Positions 41,471-50,000 of a DNA stretch of 64,000 bases are shown piece after piece. The stretch is from Halictus rubicundus (Eukaryota; Arthropoda; Insecta; Hymenoptera; Halictidae). How positions within the stretch are numbered: the first letter of the stretch is position 1; each line of letters opens with the position of its first letter. The notes under the pieces are model-generated. The model worked only from the letters and a program-made list of their open reading frames with translations, was not told the origin of the DNA and made no database searches. The position numbers and the translations under genes are program-made. The stretch is from the NCBI RefSeq assembly GCF_050948215.1, contig NW_027488901.1, positions 62,001-126,000 of the forward strand, in the 5' to 3' direction.

Positions 41471-43182
41471 CGAACCTCAACCACTCGCGTGCGGCCCAGG
41501 ACTTGTTTGTCCAGGCCGTGCGCGAGCGGGGGACTGGGTTGGCAGTGGCGGCGGAGCCGTACTCCGTTCCCGATCACCCCTTCTGGGTGGGGGACGGGGC
41601 CGGCTCCGTCGCCATAGTGGCGGAGGGCCGCCGCGGGTCCCCGTCGATCTCCCTTCTGGAGAGAGGCGAGGGATTCGTGGCGGTGCGGTGGGGGGACATC
41701 GCGGTCGTCGGAGTTTATATCTCGCCGAGCCGTGGCCTCGATCATTTTCGGGGGTTCCTGGGCGGGCTGAGTAGCTGCATCGCGCGGTGCAGCGCCCGTC
41801 CGGTTCTCGTCCTGGGAGACTTCAATGCCCACGCGGTATCGTGGGGGAGTCCCAGGACGACCACTAGGGGAAGCGAGGTGTTAACCTGGGCGTCCGGCCT
41901 GGATCTCCGGTTGATTAACCGGGGATCCACGCCGACGTGCGTGCGGCCGCGGGGTGTCTCTATTGTCGATCTGACATGGGGGACGCCGTCGGCCGTGCGC
42001 CGAGTGTCGGGATGGAGGGTGGCGGAAGAACTAGAGCTGGCCTCTGACCACACGCCCATAGTCATGGACGTGTGGCCCGCCGCCCTCTACGCGCGGGATT
42101 CCCGGCACGGCCAGGTGGACCGACGGCCGCGATGGGCGTGGAGCAGGGCGGACGAGGACCTGTTCCGGGCCGCTGTCGCCGCGGTAACGTGGGGGGGGCC
42201 CCAGCCGGCTGGGGGGGCACCGGCGCGCGGGGCGGAGCGGCTCCGGGAGGTGATGACGGCGGTGTGCGACACCGCGGTGCCCCGGAGCCGGTCCGACCAT
42301 AGAAGGGCGGCATACTGGTGGTCCGCGGGCATTGCGGAGCTTCGGCGTGCCTGCAATGCCGCGCGGCGCCAGTATGGCCGAGCGCGCAGGAGGCGCGACG
42401 ACGAGGAGGCGAGGCTCCACGGGGAGTACCGAGCCGCGCTCGGGACTCTCCGGAGGGCCATCGCGAGGGCCAAGGCGGACGCGTGGTCGGAGCTCGTCGG
42501 CACGGTGGACGCGGATCCGTGGGGGCGCCCGTATAAGCTTGTAATGAGCAAGCTGCGCGCGTGGGCCCCCCCACTGACGGAATCGATGGACCCTCCCTTA
42601 CTCGAGGAGGTGGTGACGTCTCTCTTCCCGCGTGAGGGGGGACAGCGACACCGCCTCCATCCGGGCCAGGAGCCTCTCTCCTGGTCCGCGGAGTGGGAGG
42701 TGTCAGCCGGCGAGCTCGGGGAGGCGGTGACCAGGGCCCGTCGGGTGGGCCGCAAGGCCCCGGGTCCTGACGGGGTGTCGGGCCGCGCGTTGGTCTTGGC
42801 ATTGGAGGGGGGGCTCGCTCCCGAACTCAGGCGGCTGTTCAACAGTTGTCTGAGGGAGGGAGTGTTCCCCCCACTATGGAAGTCAGGCAGGCTGGTCCTC
42901 CTTCCAAAGGCGGGCAAGTCCCGGGACTCGCCCTCCGGGTACCGGCCAATTTGCTTGCTGGACGAGGCGGGGAAGTTGTTCGAGCGCGTTCTCGTTGGAC
43001 GCCTCGTCCGGCACCTGTCGGGGGGAGGAGTCCCCGATCTGAGCGAGGCGCAGTTCGGCTTCCGGGGGGGTCTCTCCACCGTCGACGCAGGCTCTCTCGG
43101 AGGCCTGTACGGAGGGGGGCGGTGTTGCGTTGGCGATCTCCTTGGATATCGCCAACGCGTTCAACACCGTCCCCTGGGATAG
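41440..43182 (+). CDS. ORF2 first part: APE endonuclease and N-terminal reverse transcriptase
   Basis: Would nick the target DNA and begin reverse transcription. The frame opens directly after the ORF1 stop. Endonuclease landmarks are QANLN at about 41467, EPY at 41554, GVYISPS near 41713, GDFNAH at 41815-41832 and SDH at 42043-42051, all expected for an APE-type nuclease. Reverse-transcriptase landmarks are APGPDG near 42757, GYRPI at 42937-42951 and QFGFRGG...STVDA ending at 43089. The first in-frame ATG is 42064, after the endonuclease domain, so a normal AUG start is lacking. Homology ends at 43089; the rest of the frame, to the stop at 43180-43182, is out-of-frame read-through and not real protein. 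The reverse transcriptase continues one frame over from 43091. Confidence 0.88.
   Translation, partial: AVFRPIPVLQANLNHSRAAQDLFVQAVRERGTGLAVAAEPYSVPDHPFWVGDGAGSVAIVAEGRRGSPSISLLERGEGFVAVRWGDIAVVGVYISPSRGLDHFRGFLGGLSSCIARCSARPVLVLGDFNAHAVSWGSPRTTTRGSEVLTWASGLDLRLINRGSTPTCVRPRGVSIVDLTWGTPSAVRRVSGWRVAEELELASDHTPIVMDVWPAALYARDSRHGQVDRRPRWAWSRADEDLFRAAVAAVTWGGPQPAGGAPARGAERLREVMTAVCDTAVPRSRSDHRRAAYWWSAGIAELRRACNAARRQYGRARRRRDDEEARLHGEYRAALGTLRRAIARAKADAWSELVGTVDADPWGRPYKLVMSKLRAWAPPLTESMDPPLLEEVVTSLFPREGGQRHRLHPGQEPLSWSAEWEVSAGELGEAVTRARRVGRKAPGPDGVSGRALVLALEGGLAPELRRLFNSCLREGVFPPLWKSGRLVLLPKAGKSRDSPSGYRPICLLDEAGKLFERVLVGRLVRHLSGGGVPDLSEAQFGFRGGLSTVDAGSLGGLYGGGRCCVGDLLGYRQRVQHRPLG
43080..43105 (+). 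other. Frame-disrupting lesion in the reverse transcriptase
   Basis: The frame coding STVDA ends at 43089, and family-like sequence resumes at 43091 in the next frame with ALSEA. About 17 residues separate STVDA from LDIANAFN. Related R1-clade proteins, as recalled, have about five or six more. A small deletion of a non-multiple of three is therefore more likely than one inserted base. The site is not in a homopolymer, although runs of G lie near 43064 and 43112, so a sequencing error is less likely but not excluded. Confidence 0.75.
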
Positions 43183-44602
43183 AATTTCGGAGGCCCTGGT
43201 CTTCCACCAGGTGCCTCCGTACCTTAGGAGGGTGATCGGGGACTATCTCTCCGACAGGAGCATAGAATATCCTGGCCGGTACGGGATGATTCGCAGGAGC
43301 GTCGTGCGGGGGGTTCCACAGGGCTCGGTGTTGGGCCCGTTGCTGTGGAACCTCGCGTACGACAGCGTCCTGCGGGAGGGGATGCCTCCCGGTGTCAGCC
43401 TAACGTGTTACGCCGACGACACGTTGGTGCTTGCCACCGGGAGGTATACGAAGGAGGCCGTCTGCCTGGCGGAGCGCGGCGCGTGGCGCGCGGTACGCGC
43501 GATCCGGTCTCTGGGCCTAGAGGTGTCCGTCGCTAAGACCAGGGCCATGTGGTTTTACCACCGGGCCCGGCTGGCGGCGCCTCCCCAGTGCTGGATCGCC
43601 GTGGGGGGGGGAGCGGTCGAGGTCGGGTTCCAGATGCGGTACCTGGGACTCGAGCTCGACGGCCTGTGGCGTTTCTGCCGCCACATCGAGTCGCTAGTGC
43701 CCCGGGCGGAGAGGGCGACCGCTGCGCTCGGTCGTCTTCTCCCGAATCTCGGGGGACCCTGTGGACGGGTGCGTCGCCTGTTCGCGGTGGTGGTGCGGGT
43801 TTTAGTCCTGTACGGAGCCCCTGTGTGGGCGTACGATGTCTTGGCCGGGGGGCGTAGCGGTGTGCGAGCACTGCTGCGCCGAATCGAGCGCAGGCTGGCC
43901 ATTGGCATCGTGCGGGGGTATCGCACCATCTCTTACGCGACGGCGATGGTGATGTCGGGGCTTATCCCCCTCGAGCTGGAGGCCCGCGTGTTGTCGGACG
44001 TACACGGGTACGCCAGGGACCTCCAGCGGAGGGGGATGGCTCCGGATCGGGTGGCGCTCGATGTGGTGGAGTACAGGGGCCGCGCTCGGCGGGCCGCCGC
44101 CCGGGAATGGCGCGAAAGCCTTCACGGGACGGAGGAAGGAGGGAGGCGGGCCGTTCGGGCCATCCTCCCCGTGTTCGACCGGTGGAACAGGGGATGGATG
44201 GGGCATAGGGTCTCCTACCGAGTGACGCAGGTGATGACCGGGCACGGTTGCTTCGGTGTGTACCTGTGTCGCATCGGGCGGGAGGCCGAGGAGGCGTGTC
44301 ACCACTGCGGCGAGTCGCGGGACACGGCGCAGCACACTCTGGAGGAGTGTCCAGCGTGGGCGGGTGAGCGCCGTGCTCTGCGGCGCGCAGTGGGCCATGA
44401 CCTCTCGCTTCCGGCTGTCGTCTCGGCGGCAGCGGGCGGCGAGGGGGCGTGGAGAGGGTTCGCCTCCTTCTGTGAGCAGGTAATGCTGCAGAAGGAGGCT
44501 GCGGAACGGGGTCGTGAGCGAAATCACGATCCCGGCCGAAGGGGTGGGAGAAGGAGACGCAGGGCACGCCCCGGGGGCGTGCCTCCGTTGCGGCGTCCTT
44601 AA
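43091..44602 (+). pseudogene. ORF2 second part: reverse transcriptase core and C-terminal CCHC (frame-shifted)
   Basis: Carries the catalytic core, in the +1 frame relative to the first part. Motif A is LDIANAFNTVPW, with its Asp codon at 43145. Motif B is GVPQGSVLGPLLWN, near 43308. Motif C is YADD, at 43409-43420. VAKTRAMWF and YLGLELDG follow as in R1-clade enzymes. The thumb-like region contains VLYGAPVWAYDVL. A C-terminal zinc motif CX2CX8HX4C runs from 44297 to 44350. The frame ends in TAA at 44600-44602. With the first part this gives about 1054 codons, usual for R1-clade ORF2. The catalytic residues look intact; only the frame break at about 43090 separates them from the endonuclease. 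The true first codon cannot be set because this part has no start of its own. Confidence 0.85.
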
Positions 44603-44690
44603 CGCGGGCGGGGGCGCCCTTGGTGATCTCGAGGCGGGGGACCGACGGTCTCCTTATACTCGGTTGCCAATGGCGTCCCCGGAGGCCGTC

Positions 44691-44719
44691 GGACGTCTTG
44701 GGCGGGGGCCCGGACGTCC
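44691..44719 (+). other. 3'UTR hairpin 1
   Basis: GGACGTC at 44691-44697 is the exact reverse complement of GACGTCC at 44713-44719, leaving a 15-base loop rich in G and C that may pair further. Read by eye; no folding was run. Confidence 0.5.
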
Positions 44720-44775
44720 ATCGGGCGGCCTAAATGGGGGGGAAGGCTTCACGTCGTCCGTTGCGTGGCGCCTTC

Positions 44776-44793
44776 GGATAGAGTAGGATAGGG
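44776..44793 (+). promoter_or_regulatory. Satellite-like motif in the 3'UTR
   Basis: GGATAGAGTAGGATAGGG matches the satellite phase GGATAGAG-GATAG-GATAG with a two-base gap and a changed end. It sits inside otherwise unrelated G+C-rich sequence. It is in the same orientation as the array, so element RNA could pair with the satellite bottom strand that would be nicked to prime reverse transcription. A captured fragment of an earlier target is the alternative. Confidence 0.55.
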
Positions 44794-44832
44794 TGGAGGC
44801 CGCGTCCCCCACCCAGGGAGGAATGCTAAGGC

Positions 44833-44878
44833 GGGGGCACACCGGATAGACATGCGCGCGCGGACCACGGGTGCCCCC
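44833..44878 (+). other. 3'UTR hairpin 2, with GGATAGA in its loop
   Basis: GGGGGCAC at 44833-44840 and GTGCCCCC at 44871-44878 are exact reverse complements (8 bp). The 30-base loop contains a second satellite-like word, GGATAGA, at 44844-44850. Read by eye. Confidence 0.5.
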
Positions 44879-44908
44879 AGGAGCCTAGGGACGGACGGGG
44901 AGGAGTTA

Positions 44909-44942
44909 GTGGGTATACTCGGCATTGCACCCACCAGCCGAG
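44909..44942 (+). other. Candidate H-type pseudoknot in the 3'UTR
   Basis: Stem 1 is GTGGGT at 44909-44914 with ACCCAC at 44929-44934. Stem 2 is CTCGGC at 44918-44923 with GCCGAG at 44937-44942. The second stem starts inside the loop of the first and closes downstream, the geometry of an H-type pseudoknot with connecting loops of 3, 5 and 2 bases. Not energy-checked. Confidence 0.45.
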
Positions 44943-44954
44943 GAGTCCCACATA

Positions 44955-44987
44955 ACCCGGCCCACTCCCCCCCGGGAGGGGTCGGGT
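44955..44987 (+). other. 3'UTR terminal hairpin near the poly(A)
   Basis: ACCCG at 44955-44959 can pair with CGGGT at 44983-44987, and CTCCC at 44965-44969 with GGGAG at 44974-44978. It lies less than 30 bases before the A run. Weaker than the other structures. Confidence 0.35.
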
Positions 44988-45014
44988 ATCCGTAATAGTG
45001 ATTACCTCCTCGGG

Positions 45015-45040
45015 AAAAAAAAAAAAAAAAAAAAAAAAAA
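45015..45040 (+). other. Poly(A) tail of the retrotransposon
   Basis: 26 uninterrupted A residues directly before the satellite. This marks the 3' end of an RNA copied by target-primed reverse transcription. The last A could instead belong to the target duplication. Confidence 0.9.
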
Positions 45041-45052
45041 TAGGATAGAGGA
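45041..45052 (+). repeat. Right target-site duplication (TAGGATAGAGGA)
   Basis: Identical to 38928-38939. The next bases continue the 17-bp array in register. Twelve bases is close to the 14-bp duplication known for R1. Confidence 0.85.
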
Positions 45053-47000
45053 TAGGATAGGATAGAAGATAGGATAGGATAGAGGATAGGATAGGATAGG
45101 ATAGAGGATAGGATAGGATAGAGGATAGGATAGGATAGAGGATAGGATAGGATAGAGGATAGGATAGGATAGAGGATAGGATAGGATAGAGGATAGGATA
45201 GGATAGAGGATAGGATAGGATAGAGGATAGGATAGGATAGAGGATAGGATAGGATAGAGGATAGGATAGGATAGAGGATAGGATAGGATAGAGGATAGGA
45301 TAGGATAGAGGATAGGATAGGATAGAGGATAGGATAGGATAGAGGATAGGATAGGATTGAGGATAGGATAGGATAGAGGATAGGATAGATTAGAGGATAG
45401 GATAGGATAGAGGATAGGATAGGATAGAGGATAGGATAGGATAGAGGATAGGATAGAGGATAGGATACAGGATAGGATAGAGGATAGGATAGGATAGGGG
45501 ATAGGATAGGATAGGATAGAGGGCAGGATAGGATAGAGGATAGGATAGAGGATAGGATAGGATAGAGGATAGGATAGGATAGTGGATAGGATAGGATAGA
45601 AGATAGGATAGGATAGAGGATAGGATAGGATAGAGGATAGGATAGGATAGAGGATAGGATAGGATAGAGGATAGGATAGGATAGAGGATAGGATAGGATA
45701 GAGGATAGGATAGGATAGAGGATAGGATAGGATAGAGGATAGGATAGGATTGAGGATAGGATAGGATAGAGGATAGGATAGGATAGAGGATAGGATAGGA
45801 TAGAGGATAGGATAGGATAGAGGATAGGATAGGATAGAGGATAGGATAAGATAGAGGATAGGATAGGATAGAGGATAGGATAGGATAGAGGATAGGATAG
45901 GATAGAGGATAGGATAGGATAGAGGATAGGATAGGATTGAGGATAGGATAGGATAGAGGGTAGGATAGGATAGAGGATAGGATAGGATAGAGGATAGGAT
46001 AGGATAGAGGATAGGATAGGATAGAGGATAGGATAAGATAGAGGATAGGATAGGATAGAGGATAGGATAGGATTGAGGATAGGATATAGGATTGGATAGG
46101 ATAGAGGATAGGATACGATAGAGGATAGGATAATATAGGGGATAGGATAGGATAGGATAGAGGGTAGGATAGGATAGAGGATAAGATAGAGGATAGGATA
46201 GGATAGAGGATAGGATAGGATAGAGGATAGGATAGGATAGAGGATAGGATAGGATTGAGGATAGGATATAGGATAGGATAGGATAGAGGATAGGATACGA
46301 TAGAGGATAGGATAGGATAGAGGATAGGATAGGATAGACGATAGGATAGGATAGAGGATACGATATTAAAGAGGATAGGATAGAGGATATGACAGGATTG
46401 AAGATAGGATAGGTTAGAGGCTCGCATAGGATAGAGGATTGGATAGGATAGAGGATACGATCTTCTAGAGGATAGGATAGGATAGAGGAAAGGATTGGAT
46501 AGTGAATAGGATAGAGGATAGGATAGAGGATTGGATAGGATAGAGGTTATTATAGGATAGAGGATATGATAGGATAGCGGATAGGATAGGATGGAGTATA
46601 GAATAGAATTGAGGATAGGATAGGATAGAATATAGGATAGGATAAAGAATATTATAGGATAGATGATATTATAGGATAGATGATAGAATATGATAGAGAA
46701 TACGATATTATAGAGCATAGGATAGGATAGAAGATAGGATGGGATAGAGGATAGGGTAGGATAGAGGGTAGGATAGGATAGAGGACGGGATAGGTTAGAG
46801 GATAGGATAGGGGATTGGATAGGATAGAGGATAGGAGAAGATAGAGGATAGGATAGGGGATTGAATAGGAAAGAGGTCAGGAGACGATAGAAGGTAGGTT
46901 AGGATAGAGGATAGGATAGGATACAGGATAGGATAGGATAGAGAATACGAAAGGATAGAGGATAGAATATGATAGAGGATAGGATAGGATAGAGGATAGG
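45041..47000 (+). repeat. Continuation of the pre-insertion higher-order repeat
   Basis: The marker series GATAGAAG, an extra GATAG, GATTGAGG, GATTAGAGG, GATACAGG, GGGG and GAGGGCAGG appears in the same order as at 31643-32180 and 37125-37640. GATAGAAG to GATTGAGG is 294 bases here and 294 at 31643. Later, GAGGCTCG and GATCTTCTAGAGG (about 46.42-46.47 kb) match 35.59-35.64 kb. Confidence 0.85.
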
Positions 47001-50000
47001 ATAGGATAGGTGATAGGATAGGATAGAGGATAGGGGATTGGATAGGATAGAGGATAGGATATAATACAGGATATGATAGGATAGAGGATAGGATAGGATT
47101 GAGGATAGGATAGGATAGAGGATGGGATAGGATAGAGGATAGGAGAGAATAGAGGATAGGATAGGATAGAGGATAGGATAGGATAGGATAGAGGATAGGA
47201 TAGGATAGATGATATTGTAGGATAGAGGAAGGATAGGACAGAGGATACGATATTATAGAGGATAGGATAGCATAGCGGAAAGGGTAGGATAGAGGATAGG
47301 ATCGGGGATTGGATAGGATAGGGGATTGGATAGGATAGAGGACAGGAGACGATAGAGGATAGAATAGGATAGAGGATAGGGGATTGGATACGATAGAGGA
47401 TAGGATAGGATAGAGAATAGGATATAGGATTGGATAGGATAGAGGATAGGATACGATAGAGGATAGGATAGATGATATTATAGGATAGAGGATATTATAG
47501 GACAGGGGAAACGATATTATAGAGGATAGGATAGGATAGAGTATAGGATCGGATAGAGAATATTATAGGATAGTGGATAGGATAGGATAGAGGATAGGTT
47601 AGGATAGAGGATAGGATACGATAGAGGATAGGATAGGATAAAGGATAGAGGATAGGATAGAGGATAGGATAGGATAGAGGATACGATATTATAGAGGATA
47701 GGATAGAGGATAGGACAGGATGGAGGATAGGATAGGTCAGAGGCTCGGATAGGATAGAGGATTGGATAGGATAGAGGATACGATCTTCTAGAGGATAGGA
47801 TAGGATAGAGGAAAGGATTGGATAGTGAATAGGATAGAGGATAGGATAGAGGATTGGATAGGATAGAGGATATTATAGGATAGAGGATATGATAGGAAAG
47901 CGGATAGGATAGGATGGAGTATAGAATAGAATTGAGGATAGGATAGGATAGAATATAGGATAGGATAAAGAATATTATAGGATAGATGATATTATAGGAT
48001 AGAGGATAGAATATGATAAAGGGTACGATATTATAGAGGATAGGATAGCATAGCTGAAAGGGTAGGATAGAGGATAGGATCAGGGATTGGATAGGATAGG
48101 GGATTGGATAGGATACAGGACAGGAGACGATAGGGGATAGAATAGGATAGAGGATAGGATAGAGGATAGGATAGAGGATGGGATAGGATAGAGGATACGA
48201 TAGGATAGAGGATAGGATAGAGAATAGGATAGGATAGATGATATTATAGGATAGAGGACAGGAAAGGATAGAGGATAGGATAGGATGGAGGATAGGATAG
48301 CGGATTGGATAGGATAGAGGATAGGATAGGATAGAGGATAGGAGAGGATAGAGGATAGGATAGCATAGAGGATAGGATAGAGTATAGGATAGAGGATTGG
48401 ATAGGATACAGGATAGGAGACGATAGAGGATAGGATATGATAGAGCTTAGGAAAGGGGATTAGATAGGATAGAGGATAGGATACGATAGAGGATAGGATA
48501 GGATAGGGGATAGGATAGGAAAGAGGATAGGCTAGGATAGAGAATGGGATAGAATAGAGGATAAGATATTATAGAGGATAGGATAGGGTAGAGGATAGGA
48601 TAGGATAGAGGATAGGATAGGATAGACGATAGGATAGGATAGAGGATAGGATATGATAGAGGATAGGATAGGATAGAGGATAGGATAGGATAGAGGATAG
48701 GATAGGATATAGGATAGGATGGGATAGAGGATAGGATAGGATAGAAGATAGGGTAGGATAGAGGATAGGATAGGATAGGGCATTGGATCGGATACAGGAT
48801 AGGATACGATAGAGGATAGGATATGATAGAGGATAGGATAGGATAGCGGATAGTATAGGATAGAGGATAGGATAGGATAGAGGATAGGATAGGATAGGGG
48901 GATAGGATAGGATAGAGGATAGGATAGGATTGAGGTTTGGATAGGATAGAGGATAGGATATGATAGAGGATAGGATAGGATAGAGGATAGGATAGGATAG
49001 AGGATAGGATAGGATATAGGATAGGATGGGATAGAGGATAGGATAGGATAGAAGATAGGGTAGGATAGAGGATAGGATAGAATAGGGCATTTAATCGGAT
49101 ACAGGATAGGATACGATAGAGGATAGGATATGATAGAGGATAGGATAGGATAGCGGATAGGATAGGATAGAGGATAGGATAGGATAGAGGATAGGATAGG
49201 ATAGGGGATAGGATAGGATAGAGGATAGGATAGGATAGTGGATAGGATAGGATAGAGGATAGCATAGAGAATAGGATAGGATACACGATAGGATAGGCGG
49301 TTGGATAGGATAGATGATATTATAGGAAAGAGGATATGATATGATAGAGGATACGATATTATAGAGGATAGGGTAGGATAGAGGAAAGGATAGGATAGTG
49401 GAAAGGATAGGATAGAGGATAGGACAGGGGATTGGATAGGATAGAGGATAGGAGACGAAAGAGGATAGGATTGGATAGAGAATGGGATAGGATAGAGGAT
49501 AGGATAGGATAGAGGATAGGATAGGATATAGGATAGGATGGGATAGAGGATAGGATAGGATAGAAGATAGGGTAGGATAGAGGATAGGATAGGATAGGGC
49601 ATTGGATCGGATACAGGATAGGATACGATATTGGATAGGATATGATAGAGGATAGGATAGGATAGCGGATAGGATAGGATAGAGGATAGGATAGGATAGA
49701 GGATAGGATAGGATAGGGGGATAGGATAGGATAGAGGATAGGATAGGATTGAGGTTTGGATAGGATAGAGGATAGGATAGGATAGAGGATAGGATAGGAT
49801 AGAGGATACGATATAGGATGGGATAGGATAGAGGATAGGATAGGAAAGAGGATAGGATAGGATAGAGAATGGGATAGGATAGAGGATAGGATAGGATAGA
49901 GGATAGCACGGAGAATAGGATAGGATAGAGAATATGATAGGGCATTGGATAGGATAGATGATAGGATAGGATTGAGGATAGGATAGGAAAGAGGATAGGA

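Larger units (their letters stand above)
44603..45014 (+). other. 3'UTR of the retrotransposon
   Basis: About 412 non-coding, G+C-rich bases between the ORF2 stop and the poly(A). It contains four candidate RNA structures and a satellite-like motif, listed separately. In target-primed reverse transcription of this class, the 3'UTR is the part the reverse transcriptase recognises. No protein frame here resembles anything known. Confidence 0.8.
38940..45040 (+). mobile_element. R1-clade non-LTR retrotransposon inserted in the satellite
   Basis: The sequence turns abruptly from C-free satellite to strongly G+C-rich coding DNA at 38940 and returns to satellite after 26 A residues. The layout is a leader of about 180 bases, ORF1 with zinc knuckles CX2CX4HX4C, CX2CX4HX4C and CX2CX8HX6C, then ORF2 with APE endonuclease, reverse transcriptase (YADD) and CX2CX8HX4C, then a 3'UTR and poly(A). 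This order and these motifs are those of R1-clade elements, which include R1 of rDNA and TRAS and SART of insect TTAGG telomeres. There are no LTRs. It appears full length because the 5' leader is present and a 12-bp target duplication flanks it. It is probably non-autonomous now because ORF2 changes frame at about 43090. Assignment to a named family needs a database search. Confidence 0.95.

Noticed and set aside
38946..44934. Many antisense and alternate-frame open frames inside the retrotransposon
   Set aside because: G+C-rich sequence has few stops. The frames lack recognisable motifs and lie opposite or across ORF1 and ORF2, whose motifs are clear.
38940..45040. LTR retrotransposon or retrovirus-like element
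   Set aside because: There are no terminal repeats, protease, RNase H/integrase order or primer-binding site. Poly(A), APE endonuclease and R1-type CCHC motifs indicate a non-LTR element.
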